Source of the DNA: an uncultured Bacteroidales bacterium | GTDB lineage: Bacteria; Bacteroidota; Bacteroidia; Bacteroidales; Tenuifilaceae | Assembly (NCBI GenBank): GCA_937926785.1 | Contig: CALBBQ010000026.1 | Coordinates: 30,024 to 94,023, forward strand | Length of the DNA: 64,000 nt | Reading direction: 5' to 3' | Part shown: in pieces, positions 33,992 through 43,206 of the stretch | How the letters are laid out: each line of letters opens with the position of its first letter | Numbering within the stretch: position 1 is the stretch's first letter | Notes under the pieces: generated by a model | Database searches by the model: none | What the model was told of the DNA's origin: nothing | The model's input: the letters and a program-made list of their open reading frames with translations, nothing else | Position numbers and translations under genes: made by a program

Positions 33992-34021
33992 ATGTCGAAC
34001 CCCTTAAAAAGTTAAACAGAA

Positions 34022-35374
34022 ATGAAAGTATTAAAATTTGGTGGAACATCGGTAGGAAGCGCCGAAAGGCTCAGAAGGGTTGGTACACTTCTACCGGCCA
34101 ATGAACCCATAATCGTGATTCTCTCTGCAATGTCGGGAACCACTAATGCCCTTTTGGAGATCAGCGAGCTGGCAATTTCAGGCAAAATGTTGGACGCCAT
34201 TGAAAAAACCAAACAGCTCGAGGATAAACACCTAAAAACTGCCGATGAGCTTTTTGAAACCAAAATATACCGAAAAAGGGGTGAGGAGTTTGTATCAAAT
34301 CTTTTCCAACGGGTGTTACATAAGCTGATTGACGGGTTTGGACAAGCTGAATCAAAGGAAGTAGTTGCAATTGGAGAACAACTATCGGCTGGACTTTTTC
34401 ACATGCTGCTCACCGAACAGGGCAAACGAGCCGCATACATCCCGGCCCTGGAGTATATGAGAGTTGACAAGGACGCAGAACCCGATTTTTTTTACATTGA
34501 ACAAAATTTAAAACGGCTGCTGCATGCTAACCCCTTTGCGAATATCTATGTTACAGAAGGGTTTATATGCCGAAACAGTTTAGGGCAAATCGACAACCTT
34601 GGTCGTGGCGGAAGCGATTACACTGCGGCCATAGTTGGCAATGCGGTTCATGCCAGCGAAGTTCAGATATGGACCGATATCGATGGCGTTCACAATAACG
34701 ACCCCAGGTACGTTGATAATACCAGCCCGCTGCGCCAGCTCTCATACGATGAAGCCGCAGAACTGGCATACTTCGGGGCTAAAATCCTTCATCCGCTCAC
34801 CATTCAGCCTTGCAGGGTTAAAAACATCCCGGTTATTCTTAAAAATACGCTAAACCCCAGCGATGAGGGTACCATAATAACATCAACCTCTACCACCAGC
34901 GGCATTAAAGCAATAGCTGCCAAGGATGGCATTACAGCCATCAACATTCGCTCATCGCGTATGCTACTGGCTCATGGTTTTCTGAAGAAAATTTTCGAGG
35001 TGTTCGATACCTATAAAACGGCCGTTGACATGATTACCACATCGGAGGTTTCGGTATCGCTCACCATTGATAACGCAACGCACCTAAACGAAATTGTGAA
35101 CGCCATTGAACGATTTGCGCAGGTTGAAGTGGAGCGAAACCAAACCATAGTTTGCGTGGTGGGCGATTTCCTGGCAACCCATAAAGGATATGCAGCCAAG
35201 GTGTTCGATTGCCTACGCGAGGTACCCATCAGGATGATATCGTACGGAGGGAGCAAAAACAATATCACCTTTCTGGTGGACTCACACTACAAGGTACAGG
35301 CACTGAAAATGCTTCAGCAGCTTTTCCACAATTTTTCGGTTAGCAAACCAAAACATCAACCGCTTGATGCGTAA
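34022..35374 (+). CDS. lysC: Aspartate kinase
   Basis: 450 residues. The amino-acid-kinase domain starts 'MKVLKFGGTSVGSAERLRRV' and holds 'GRGGSDYTAAIVG' and 'DGVHNNDPRYV'; two ACT domains occupy the C-terminal 150 residues ('DGITAINIRSSRMLLAHGFLKKIFEVFDTY', 'QTIVCVVGDFLA'), so feedback control by lysine or threonine is likely. No homoserine dehydrogenase domain follows, so it is a monofunctional enzyme. It phosphorylates aspartate, the first step to lysine, threonine, methionine and diaminopimelate. Placed 9 bases before lysA and after the attenuator, it probably serves lysine/diaminopimelate supply. Confidence 0.94.
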   Translation: MKVLKFGGTSVGSAERLRRVGTLLPANEPIIVILSAMSGTTNALLEISELAISGKMLDAIEKTKQLEDKHLKTADELFETKIYRKRGEEFVSNLFQRVLHKLIDGFGQAESKEVVAIGEQLSAGLFHMLLTEQGKRAAYIPALEYMRVDKDAEPDFFYIEQNLKRLLHANPFANIYVTEGFICRNSLGQIDNLGRGGSDYTAAIVGNAVHASEVQIWTDIDGVHNNDPRYVDNTSPLRQLSYDEAAELAYFGAKILHPLTIQPCRVKNIPVILKNTLNPSDEGTIITSTSTTSGIKAIAAKDGITAINIRSSRMLLAHGFLKKIFEVFDTYKTAVDMITTSEVSVSLTIDNATHLNEIVNAIERFAQVEVERNQTIVCVVGDFLATHKGYAAKVFDCLREVPIRMISYGGSKNNITFLVDSHYKVQALKMLQQLFHNFSVSKPKHQPLDA

Positions 35375-35383
35375 CAGCCTAAC

Positions 35384-36526
35384 ATGATGAAAACACCCTA
35401 CTACCAATACGATATTGGATTGCTCCAAAGAACCCTTTCCGAGGCAAAGTCCGAAGCAAGCTTATATGGGTACCACATTCACTATGCCATAAAAGCCAAT
35501 GCAAACCCCACCCTGCTCGGCATTATAGCCAAAGCCGGATTTGGAGCCGACTGCGTAAGCGGAAACGAGATTCATGCTGCTTTGAGTAATGGCTTCAGTC
35601 CAAGCGGCATTGTGTTTGCCGGTGTAGGAAAAACCGACGACGAAATTGAACTATCCATACGTAATGACATTTACTGCATTCATTGCGAATCGGTTCAGGA
35701 ACTCGAGGTTATTGACAGAATTGCTCACCACCAGAAACGTCGGACAAGGGTTGCCCTACGTATCAATCCGAATGTGAACGCCAACACCCACAAGTCCATT
35801 ACAACCGGTTTAAAGCAAAATAAATTTGGCCTTACCCTTACTGAGGCCAAGGCATTGCTAAGCAGTACATCAAAGTATGCAAACGTTGAAATCATAGGAT
35901 TGCACTTTCATATCGGTTCGCAAATTTTGGATATGGACGTTTTTAAACATTTGGCTCTGGCAGTAAACAGTATTCAGGAGGAACTGGGTACGCAAAGCCT
36001 CCCATACCTGAATGTTGGCGGAGGTCTTGGAATTAACTACCAAAATCCCGAACTGCATCCCATCCCCGATTTCAAATCATACTTTAGCACTTTCAGGACT
36101 TGGCTGAAGCATGGGAATGGGCAAAAAGTTCATTTTGAACTTGGGCGTTCTCTGGTGGGACAGTGTGGCCAGCTCATTACGTGCGTGTTGTACACCAAAG
36201 GGAATGAAGATAAACGCTTCGTGGTGGTTGATGCCGGCATGAATGCGCTTATCCGACCTGCGCTCTATGGAGCGGTGCACCGCATTGTTAATCTAAAAAA
36301 ACGGGAACTTCCTGAAAAATTTGTTTACGATGTGGTGGGCCCAATTTGCGAGACAACCGATTGTCTTGGCGAAGAGGTATTGCTCCCCGAGACTGAACGT
36401 GGCGATTTACTGGCCATCCAGTCGTGTGGTGCCTATGCGGAGTCAATGGTATCGGATTACAACCTGAGAGACAGACCAGGAAATGAGTTCTGCAATGCTG
36501 AAACCCCGGAAACGATTCATCTTTGA
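35384..36526 (+). CDS. lysA: Diaminopimelate decarboxylase
   Basis: 380 residues, a fold-type III PLP enzyme. The PLP lysine is K37 in 'IHYAIKANANP'; 'GLHFHIGSQI' and the phosphate-binding 'NVGGGLGINY' follow; 'VVDAGMNALIRPALYGAVH' and 'CETTDCLGEE' are the substrate and partner-subunit parts, and 'GAYAESM' ends the active site. The family of ornithine/DAP decarboxylases is similar, but the 'VGPICETTDCLG' block is that of LysA. It makes lysine from meso-diaminopimelate. Second gene of the attenuator-controlled operon; it is shorter than the usual 410 residues because the loops are compact. Confidence 0.92.
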   Translation: MMKTPYYQYDIGLLQRTLSEAKSEASLYGYHIHYAIKANANPTLLGIIAKAGFGADCVSGNEIHAALSNGFSPSGIVFAGVGKTDDEIELSIRNDIYCIHCESVQELEVIDRIAHHQKRRTRVALRINPNVNANTHKSITTGLKQNKFGLTLTEAKALLSSTSKYANVEIIGLHFHIGSQILDMDVFKHLALAVNSIQEELGTQSLPYLNVGGGLGINYQNPELHPIPDFKSYFSTFRTWLKHGNGQKVHFELGRSLVGQCGQLITCVLYTKGNEDKRFVVVDAGMNALIRPALYGAVHRIVNLKKRELPEKFVYDVVGPICETTDCLGEEVLLPETERGDLLAIQSCGAYAESMVSDYNLRDRPGNEFCNAETPETIHL

Positions 36527-36529
36527 TGC

Positions 36530-36566
36530 AAAAAAGGCTGCCTTAAAAGCAGCCTTAACTTTTTTG
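36530..36566. terminator. Bidirectional terminator between lysA and the acyl-CoA synthetase
   Basis: AAGGCTGC at 36534-36541 pairs with GCAGCCTT at 36549-36556 around CTTAAAA; A-run before and T6 after, so it can serve lysA (+) and the convergent gene (-). Confidence 0.85.
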
Positions 36567-38252
36567 CTATTCCTTATACAGAAACCGCTTAATTTTTTGA
36601 GTTGGGGTTTTCACAAAGGGCTCCTGCTGCTCAACTATCTGGTTGAGTCGGGCAAATTTTGAAACCTTTGAGTTTACAAAGGACATTATCTCATCGAGGA
36701 CCTTACGAGTCTGCTCCTCGGCGGTGTGCTGCCAATCCTTGGCAGAATGCTTCAGGTTCTCGTAGTGCTTCTCAAGAGCCTCCTTGTTCAGGTGTACGCG
36801 AGCCACCAGCTTGCCACGCAGCTCGTAAACCAACGACTCCAGCACAAACTCATGCTTATTGATTACATCTTCAATCTCCTCCGGATAAATATTCTCACCC
36901 GAAGCGGTAAGAATCATGTTTTTAGAACGACCACGTATTTCAACATAGCCATCCTTATCCATGAAGCCCAAATCGCCGGTACGAAGCCAGCCATCAAGAA
37001 ACATGGTTTGGGAGAGTTCCGGATCCTTATAGTAACCAGCCATTACATTGGCACCTCGTACTAAAATTTCACCTTCGCCGTTTTCGGGATTGGGGTTATG
37101 GATTTTAAGTTCCTGACCCGGTAAACAGAATCCTGCCGTACGGAAACGTACCAACCGGGGGGAACTTCCTGTAAGCAACGGAGATGTTTCGGTCATACCA
37201 TAACCAATGGAGTATGGAAATCGCCCTTCGTTTAGGAAACGTTCGGCCTCGAACGAAAGTTTTGCACCTCCAATCCCAAAGAAATGGAGAGCACCACCAA
37301 ATGTCTTATGCAGCTTTCTTGCCGCAATACGATGTAAAAGTTTTCGGGTGGGGCTGAAATTATAGAGCTTACGCTTCAGAGCGCTCGATGTAAGTTCGGG
37401 TTTTATTTTGTTCTTATAAATCTTCTCGATGATTAGCGGAACGGTGAGCATCATGGTAGGCTTAACAGCCTGCATGGCAGGTATCAGAACAGTTGGTGTG
37501 GGTGGTTTATCGAGGTAATATACCGATGCTCCGGTTGCCATGGGAATCAAAAAACCGATTGTGCATTCATAAGTATGGGAAAGGGGAAGCAACGAGAGTA
37601 GCCTGTCGTTCTCATTCACTTCCTGAATCATCAGGGTTGACAGTATGTTTGAGACAATATTTTTATGGGTAAGCATTACTCCTTTAGGGCGACCGGTTGT
37701 TCCGGAGGTGTAGATGATAGCCGCCAGGTCATTCTCGTCCGGACGGGGTAGCTCACAATCGCAATAATCAACATTTACAATGGGTTGAGGAATTTCATAG
37801 GGCATCGTGGCAACAGGTTCTGTTACCTCCTCATCGAAAGGCTGAAGGTTGTTTAATAGGATGTAGGCATAAACACCTGGTATGTTGTTCCGGTTGAGCG
37901 ACCCGTAGAGCTTGGCTGAAACAAATACCACCTTTGCCTCGCTATGGTTAATGATGCTTTCCATTTCGTGACCCGAAAAATCGGGAAGAATGGGTACCAC
38001 TACGGCTCCCATTGATGTGATGGCCAGGTAGGCCATGCCCCAGTTTGGGCTGTTCTCACCTATCAGTGCCACCTTATCGCCTTTGCTGATGCCCAGAGTG
38101 TTAAGCATGCCCGATACATTCCGGACAATTACCGCCATATCGGCGTAGTTTATAGGCTCCTTGCCTACAAAGGCTAGCGATGGCCTGTTGGAATATGCCA
38201 TTCGTGAACGGAATAGTATATCCCTGATTGTTAACTTCTTAAATGAAACCAT
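36567..38252 (-). CDS. Long-chain acyl-CoA synthetase-like AMP-dependent ligase
   Basis: 561 residues of the adenylate-forming family: 'AAIIYTSGTTGRPKGVMLTHKN' contains the P-loop-like A3 motif, 'SIGYGMTETSPLL' the A5 motif, 'GWLRTGDLGFMDKDGYVEIRGRSKNMI' A7-A8 and a lysine near the C-terminus ('TPTQKIKRFLY') as A10. The 'YGMTETSP' and the absence of carrier domains place it with fatty-acid CoA ligases (FadD/Acs-like), where it activates fatty acids with ATP and CoA. Substrate chain length unknown. It is a single-gene unit with a -7 box. Confidence 0.88.
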   Translation of the reverse strand: MVSFKKLTIRDILFRSRMAYSNRPSLAFVGKEPINYADMAVIVRNVSGMLNTLGISKGDKVALIGENSPNWGMAYLAITSMGAVVVPILPDFSGHEMESIINHSEAKVVFVSAKLYGSLNRNNIPGVYAYILLNNLQPFDEEVTEPVATMPYEIPQPIVNVDYCDCELPRPDENDLAAIIYTSGTTGRPKGVMLTHKNIVSNILSTLMIQEVNENDRLLSLLPLSHTYECTIGFLIPMATGASVYYLDKPPTPTVLIPAMQAVKPTMMLTVPLIIEKIYKNKIKPELTSSALKRKLYNFSPTRKLLHRIAARKLHKTFGGALHFFGIGGAKLSFEAERFLNEGRFPYSIGYGMTETSPLLTGSSPRLVRFRTAGFCLPGQELKIHNPNPENGEGEILVRGANVMAGYYKDPELSQTMFLDGWLRTGDLGFMDKDGYVEIRGRSKNMILTASGENIYPEEIEDVINKHEFVLESLVYELRGKLVARVHLNKEALEKHYENLKHSAKDWQHTAEEQTRKVLDEIMSFVNSKVSKFARLNQIVEQQEPFVKTPTQKIKRFLYKE

Positions 38253-38303
38253 TAAAACTGTGTTACGTGAATACTAAAAGCAATGCATCTTAATCCCACC
38301 ATG

Positions 38304-38311
38304 CAAATATA
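38304..38311 (-). promoter_or_regulatory. -7 box of the acyl-CoA synthetase gene
   Basis: CAAATATA on the plus strand reads TATATTTG on the minus strand, 52 bases before the start at 38252. TTAG stands at the 19-base position of the -33 box (three of four). Confidence 0.48.
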
Positions 38312-38420
38312 CCATTATTAACGTAGATGACTAACAAAATGTTCTTTTTTTACATGACAAATACATCGGGATTTGATGAGCAATCGTTTGAAATAAGGGG
38401 TAAAAGCGGATTAAAAATTG

Positions 38421-39437
38421 TTAATATTTAAGACCTAACTTGCTAAAGTTTTTACGGCGAAGAATGAAAAAATCAAAAAGTATTAGCCCTCTGTACCGCG
38501 AAACCTTGTGGGTAAACGATTGAGTTCGCCTATTGCGGTTTAACTTTTTAATATTCAAAAAATATTCCCTATGCGCCTTGTAAACTGAAATGGCAAATGC
38601 TGTTCTCCCTTGCAGGATATAGAAAAAAGAGGATAGTATATCGAGTACAACTCTGAAAGGAAGAACAACAACTAATGCTCGTAACGATAAGTTTTTATGA
38701 AGCATGTAGAGGTTATTCCGGTAATTTAGGTATAACTTGAAGGGATTATTGTTGGGTAGTGTTCCCCCACCCACATGGTAAACAACCGATTGGGGTACCG
38801 AAAATATTTTGTAACCAAGGCTCTGCAAACGCCAGCAAAGGTCTATCTCTTCCATATGAGCAAAAAAATCATTGTCAAATCCTCCAACCCTATGGAAAAG
38901 TTCTGCTCGGATCATCATGCAAGCACCGCTTGCCCAGAAAATGGGGATTGGCTCATCGTATTGCCCATGGTCAACCTCTACCTCGGAAAGGATACGCCCT
39001 CTGCAAAATGGGTAGCCAAACAAATCGATAAACCCACCGACAGCTCCGGCATACTCAAAGTAGTGTTTTCGGTTGTAATCCATCAGCTTAGGAGCACAAG
39101 CAGCCACATCTGGATGAGAATCCATGAACGATACCAGGGGCTCAAGCCACCCTTTTGGGGTTTCGATATCGGAATTTAACAGCACGTAGTACTGAGCATC
39201 AATCTGTTTCAACGCCCTATTGTACCCACCGGTATAGCCATAGTTCCGGTCAAGCACGATCTTACGTACTTCCGGAAATTCGTCGAACAGCTCCAATGAA
39301 CCATCGGTTGACCCATTGTCGGCTACCACTACCTGGACATCTGGTAGTGTAGAATTCTCAATCAGAGAAGGAAGAAACTTTTGTAAAAAATGTTTCCCAT
39401 TCCAATTCAGGATGACGATGGCAACCTTACTGTTCAT
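38421..39437 (-). CDS. Glycosyltransferase family 2 protein
   Basis: 338 residues from the ATG at 39437, which overlaps the upstream acyltransferase stop by 11 bases; the longer frame would extend far into that gene. GT-A fold marks: 'KVAIVILNWNGKHFLQKF', 'VVADNGSTDGSLELF', the metal-binding DxD-like 'LLNSDIETPKGWL', and 'FFAHMEEIDLCWRLQSLG' with the catalytic acidic pair. C-terminal hydrophobic helices anchor it to the membrane. The group includes rhamnosyl and other transferases of envelope glycans. Last gene of the operon that starts at the antiporter. Confidence 0.88.
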   Translation of the reverse strand: MNSKVAIVILNWNGKHFLQKFLPSLIENSTLPDVQVVVADNGSTDGSLELFDEFPEVRKIVLDRNYGYTGGYNRALKQIDAQYYVLLNSDIETPKGWLEPLVSFMDSHPDVAACAPKLMDYNRKHYFEYAGAVGGFIDLFGYPFCRGRILSEVEVDHGQYDEPIPIFWASGACMMIRAELFHRVGGFDNDFFAHMEEIDLCWRLQSLGYKIFSVPQSVVYHVGGGTLPNNNPFKLYLNYRNNLYMLHKNLSLRALVVVLPFRVVLDILSSFFYILQGRTAFAISVYKAHREYFLNIKKLNRNRRTQSFTHKVSRYRGLILFDFFILRRKNFSKLGLKY

Positions 39438-40335
39438 CGGATTGAGAAGTATTATGTCGGGAGTGTTTCCAGCGTCGATGCGACCACAGCCAGAACTCGG
39501 GTGCTTCATGAATCAGTCGCTCAAGAGCTTTAACGTGCATCTCGGTAATTTCGAATGGTTTTGTACTCGCCGGGTTTTCGGTTAACAGTTCAAGCTCAAC
39601 CTCATAAAATCCCCTTTTGAGCTTTCGCATGTTGCAAAAGAATACCGGCTGGTTCAGCTTTCTGGCAATTTTTTCAGTACCCAAAAAAACAGGGGTATCC
39701 TGATTGAGAAAGGTTGTCCAGTACCTAATTTCGCCTTTAGCGGGAGTTTGGTCGGCAATTAGACCTAGGAAAAAGAGTTTGCCCTCTGCGGCATAGCTCA
39801 AGGCTATTCTGGGGGTGTCCTTCATGGGGATGGCAACGGCACCAAACCGCTCGCGGGAAGCATTGATAAATCTTTCAAAATACTTATTGGCCAAGGGTTT
39901 ATACACTCCCATGGTTAAATGTTTGAGGTACAAACCAAACATACCGTAGAGTTCCCAGTTGCCGTAATGCCCACCTGCAACTACAATGCTTTTCCCCTGA
40001 TCAAAGTACTTATTGAGCATATCAACGTTCTTGAACCTACAAAGCTTCTGGGCTTTTTGGGCATTAGCATGTAGAATGTAGTACTGCTCCACAAACAGGT
40101 CGCAAAAGTGACGGTAAAACTTCTGCTCTATAATTTTTAACTCATCATCTGACTTATCAGGGAACGATCGCTTTAAGTTCTGCCTCACCACATCAATTCT
40201 ATACCTAAGAGTCTTGTAGATGATAAGGTACATCAGGTCTGAAATAGCATAGAGCCACCGCAAAGGGAAAAACTTAAACGGGAAGGTGAGAATACTGAAA
40301 GAATAGAACGATAATGCGTGCAAGGCTCTCTTCAT
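39427..40335 (-). CDS. LpxL/HtrB-like lysophospholipid or lipid A acyltransferase
   Basis: 302 residues. N-terminal membrane helix 'SILTFPFKFFPLRWLYAIS'; acyltransferase motif H-x4-E in 'GGHYGNWELYGMFG'; 'SPxxPxxx'-like block replaced by 'RFGAVAIPMKDTPRIA', and 'IADQTPAKGEIRYWTTFLN'. This pattern is that of the lipid A late acyltransferases (LpxL/LpxM) and relatives that put acyl chains on lipid A or on lipids such as aminolipids. The acyl acceptor cannot be fixed. It overlaps the glycosyltransferase gene by 11 bases. Confidence 0.88.
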   Translation of the reverse strand: MKRALHALSFYSFSILTFPFKFFPLRWLYAISDLMYLIIYKTLRYRIDVVRQNLKRSFPDKSDDELKIIEQKFYRHFCDLFVEQYYILHANAQKAQKLCRFKNVDMLNKYFDQGKSIVVAGGHYGNWELYGMFGLYLKHLTMGVYKPLANKYFERFINASRERFGAVAIPMKDTPRIALSYAAEGKLFFLGLIADQTPAKGEIRYWTTFLNQDTPVFLGTEKIARKLNQPVFFCNMRKLKRGFYEVELELLTENPASTKPFEITEMHVKALERLIHEAPEFWLWSHRRWKHSRHNTSQSDEQ

Positions 40336-40336
40336 A

Positions 40337-41137
40337 TCATTCCTTATTATACATGATTTTGCTAATAATTGAGCTGAACTCCTTGTTAATTAATGAGTTG
40401 GTAGCAATAATTTCACCTCCAAAAACATAGTTCTTTCCGCCTCTAAAGTCTGAAACCATTCCGCCGGCCCGCTCAACTATGAATGCTCCGGCTGCCACGT
40501 CCCAAGGACTTAAGCCATACTCATAGAAAGCATCAAACCTGCCACAGGCAACATAGACCAGGTCAGTTGCAGCCGAACCTAACCGCCTAAGCCCATGTGA
40601 ATGGCGCATGAAGTAGTCCATGGTTTGAAAAAAGGGACTAATTCGGGAGTAGTCGTAGTAAGGAAAACCTGTGGCAATAAGCGCATCATTTACCTGTGAA
40701 GTGTCGGAAACCCTAACCGGGGATTCATTCAAAAAAGCATCACTTTCCGCGGTGGCCCAGAAAGTCTCCCTGAGGCTTGCCTCGTACACCACGCCTATGA
40801 GGGTTTGATCACCATCCATTAGCGCTATGCTCACCGCAAAGGGCGAAAGCCCGTGAATGTAGTTGGTGGTTCCATCGAGCGGATCGATAATCCAGTTCAA
40901 GCCCTTTGACTTTCTGCTTCCAGTACCCTCCTCGGCAATAAAACCTGCATTGGGCAGAGCTTTGCCTAAGGCATCAACCAGCAAGGCCTCGCAGTGCTTA
41001 TCGACATAAGAAACAAAGTTATGTTTCCCTTTGACCTCAATTTTATCGGTTGTAAACTTTGCCCGTTCGTTTAGCGCCCACTCACCGGCCTCATGGGCCG
41101 CAACTATCACCTGTTCACAAATGGAATTTAAGTTCAT
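40337..41137 (-). CDS. suhB: Inositol-monophosphatase-family phosphatase
   Basis: 266 residues. Metal- and phosphate-binding motifs 'GFIAEEGTG' (E of the first metal site), 'WIIDPLDGTTNYIHGLSPFAVSI' and 'YGLSPWDVAAGAFIVERAGG' are those of Mg2+-dependent inositol monophosphatase-like enzymes. In bacteria such proteins may dephosphorylate myo-inositol phosphate or other sugar phosphates, or act in rRNA maturation. It is one base from the acyltransferase gene, so lipid headgroup synthesis is a natural guess. Confidence 0.9.
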   Translation of the reverse strand: MNLNSICEQVIVAAHEAGEWALNERAKFTTDKIEVKGKHNFVSYVDKHCEALLVDALGKALPNAGFIAEEGTGSRKSKGLNWIIDPLDGTTNYIHGLSPFAVSIALMDGDQTLIGVVYEASLRETFWATAESDAFLNESPVRVSDTSQVNDALIATGFPYYDYSRISPFFQTMDYFMRHSHGLRRLGSAATDLVYVACGRFDAFYEYGLSPWDVAAGAFIVERAGGMVSDFRGGKNYVFGGEIIATNSLINKEFSSIISKIMYNKE

Positions 41138-41150
41138 CTTTGGTAAGAAT

Positions 41151-41705
41151 TTAAAACCCTAGGGTTGGAGCAATGGGTATGAGAGCATTCAGCGAAAGCT
41201 GAACAAACTCCTCAAGCGATAGACCAATCTTTTCACACTCCAAAATAGTATTGCGGTTCACCGATGCTGCAAATTGCTTTTCCTTCATCCGTTTGATAAC
41301 CGACTTGGGCTTTACGCTGGCAATACGCTTATCGGGGTAAACCAGCGCTGTTGCAAATATCATTCCGGTAATGGTTTCTCCGGCTGCCAGGGCATGTTGA
41401 AAACGGGTGGAACGGGGTAATCCGGTTGCCTCCTCGTTGTGCATACGAATTGCATCAACGGCATCGGCTGGTAGTTTTCCTTCAAGCATTTCGGCAGCAA
41501 CTAGTGCATGACGCCTGGGGTAAGCATTGGTGATTTCCACATCCAGATCGTGAAGCAAACCTGCAACACCCCACACATCCTCATCCTCGCCAAAATGGCG
41601 GGCCAGGGCACGCATTACTGCCTCAGAGGCCAAACAATGGGCAATCATTTTGGGATTTGAGACATGCTTATTGAGAAATGAAAGGTAAAAATCGCGCTGA
41701 TCCAT
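41151..41705 (-). CDS. HD-domain phosphohydrolase
   Basis: 184 residues from the ATG at 41705; an upstream Met would add a hydrophobic stretch that runs into the antiporter gene and looks like a start misread. Contains the HD pattern: 'MIAHCLASEAVMRALARH', 'WGVAGLLHDLDVEITNA' with the HD pair, 'RMHNEEATGL' and 'ALAAGETITGMI'. Such HDIG proteins hydrolyse phosphate bonds of nucleotides or other compounds; no substrate can be named. Part of the antiporter-to-glycosyltransferase operon. Confidence 0.8.
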   Translation of the reverse strand: MDQRDFYLSFLNKHVSNPKMIAHCLASEAVMRALARHFGEDEDVWGVAGLLHDLDVEITNAYPRRHALVAAEMLEGKLPADAVDAIRMHNEEATGLPRSTRFQHALAAGETITGMIFATALVYPDKRIASVKPKSVIKRMKEKQFAASVNRNTILECEKIGLSLEEFVQLSLNALIPIAPTLGF

Positions 41706-41742
41706 GCCATAAAAAATATTGAGCAAAAGTAAAAAAATGATG

Positions 41743-43020
41743 CTAATTTTCTGAATTATCGGAATCAACGTTTTTAGCCTTAACAAAATTTAATCGTATT
41801 CTGAAAAACCATGCATAAATTGTTTTCAGTCTGACATGTTTATCTAGTAAAGGAATAAGGATACTGGTAATAATTATGCTGATGAGAACTACGGAATAGG
41901 TTACATCCTGAATAATCTGACCACCGGCAATACCCTTCTGCAAGGGAATGCCAGCCAATACCGCTGCGGCAAGACCTTTTGGCACCATAACTCCCATGGT
42001 TACCCTGTCGTTAACATTGATTTGGCTATTTGATGAGAAACGCACAATGGGAATGCGAAAAATAAAAAGAATTGAGGTCAAAAGTATGCCTATTATCAAG
42101 AGAAAATAGTCATCAACTCTTAAGGAAATACCTATGTAAACGAAAAAGAAAGTTTTTAAAAGAAAAACCATTTCGTTGAAAAAGTTCTTTTCTGTTTCGT
42201 TTAGTGAAATAGAAGTATCGGAGATATAGCGCTTTAATGCAGTTGAACGAAGGCCATGGAGGTTAACCAGCGTAATACCGAAAACCAGTGCCGAAATAGC
42301 TCCGCTATACCCAAATATCTCGGCAATGCCGTAAACAATGAAAACAAAAGCGGGAGTAGTGAAAATTGATGTTTTAAATGCCTTAAAATTAAGAAGAATG
42401 GCCGACCACGCTATAGCCGAAGCAAAACCAACTATTGATGCCAACAGAAACGAGGATATAATTTTTCCTGCAATTAAACCCGGTTGAACTTCTCCCCCGC
42501 TTATACCCTCAATAAAAGCAAGTGCGAAAACTATACAGAGCACATCGCTAAGGGCCGATTCCAGTATTAGATAATTTTTGGGAACCTCGCTAATTTTTAT
42601 TTGGCGAACCATGGGAATTACTACCGCCGATGATGTCCCCCCCAGTGTAGCCCCAAGGGCAAGAGAGGCAAGCAAGGAAAGATTCAGAAACAGATGGGCG
42701 AACAATGCCACCACAATCATGGTTACAAAGAAATTAGTCGCTGTAAGCTTCATGGCCCCCCCAACCGATTTTCTTAAATCGGAAATGTTCATACCTATAC
42801 CTCCCTCAAAAAGAATAATAATCAGAGTTATAGATGTAAACATGGGACCTGCAATTCCAAAATCATCGGGTTTAACCAGATTCGAAACCGGCCCAACCAG
42901 AATTCCAACAATCATTAAGAGTAGCACATCGGGCACTCCCTTTCGCTCAAAAATACTTGAGAACCAATGAGCCAGAAATACAATAATTCCTAGTGTTAGT
43001 ATAGTGAATGCAGTGTTCAT
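41743..43020 (-). CDS. Cation:proton antiporter (CPA family)
   Basis: 425 residues with about twelve hydrophobic helices ('FTILTLGIIVFLAHWFSSI', 'SLALGATLGGTSSAVVIPM', 'AAVLAGIPLQKGIAGG'). The charged-helix sequences 'GILVGPVSNLVKPDD' and 'SALSDVLCIVFALAFIEG' match the NhaP/KefB-like Na+(K+)/H+ antiporters. It is the first gene of the operon, and has a -7 box 18 bases upstream. Role: pH or ion balance at the inner membrane; exact ion unknown. Confidence 0.88.
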   Translation of the reverse strand: MNTAFTILTLGIIVFLAHWFSSIFERKGVPDVLLLMIVGILVGPVSNLVKPDDFGIAGPMFTSITLIIILFEGGIGMNISDLRKSVGGAMKLTATNFFVTMIVVALFAHLFLNLSLLASLALGATLGGTSSAVVIPMVRQIKISEVPKNYLILESALSDVLCIVFALAFIEGISGGEVQPGLIAGKIISSFLLASIVGFASAIAWSAILLNFKAFKTSIFTTPAFVFIVYGIAEIFGYSGAISALVFGITLVNLHGLRSTALKRYISDTSISLNETEKNFFNEMVFLLKTFFFVYIGISLRVDDYFLLIIGILLTSILFIFRIPIVRFSSNSQINVNDRVTMGVMVPKGLAAAVLAGIPLQKGIAGGQIIQDVTYSVVLISIIITSILIPLLDKHVRLKTIYAWFFRIRLNFVKAKNVDSDNSEN

Positions 43021-43037
43021 AGAGTTTCACTTTTACA

Positions 43038-43045
43038 CAAAGGTA
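43038..43045 (-). promoter_or_regulatory. -7 box of the antiporter operon
   Basis: CAAAGGTA on the plus strand reads TACCTTTG on the minus strand, 18 bases before the start at 43020. No TTTG at 19-base spacing. Confidence 0.48.
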
Positions 43046-43156
43046 ACTAAATCCCGCATTAAAAAGAGCATGATAATAAAATCGCTGTTATAAACTTAAA
43101 CATGTGAGGTGGTGCCTATCTGAAATCACAAATTACACCGATATGCATTTTTTTTC

Positions 43157-43187
43157 TTTTCGATTACACTTTTTTTGTTCATATTTG
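43157..43187 (+). promoter_or_regulatory. Candidate promoter of the moeA operon
   Basis: TTTT at 43157-43160, 19 bases, CATATTTG at 43180-43187: one mismatch in each box of the TTTG/TAnnTTTG consensus, 20 bases before the moeA start. No Moco-riboswitch-like structure was visible in the 186 bases before moeA. Confidence 0.45.
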
Positions 43188-43206
43188 CAAGTCAGTAGTT
43201 CAAGCC

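Noticed and set aside
33633..34021. Lysine riboswitch (L box) before lysC
   Set aside because: The region is filled by a reading frame and a simple terminator; the multi-helix L-box core is not seen.
38312..38420. Terminator after the glycosyltransferase gene or before the acyl-CoA synthetase promoter
   Set aside because: No stable stem with T-run could be found.
43021..43206. Moco riboswitch before moeA
   Set aside because: AT-rich spacer with promoter-like boxes; no conserved multi-stem structure visible.
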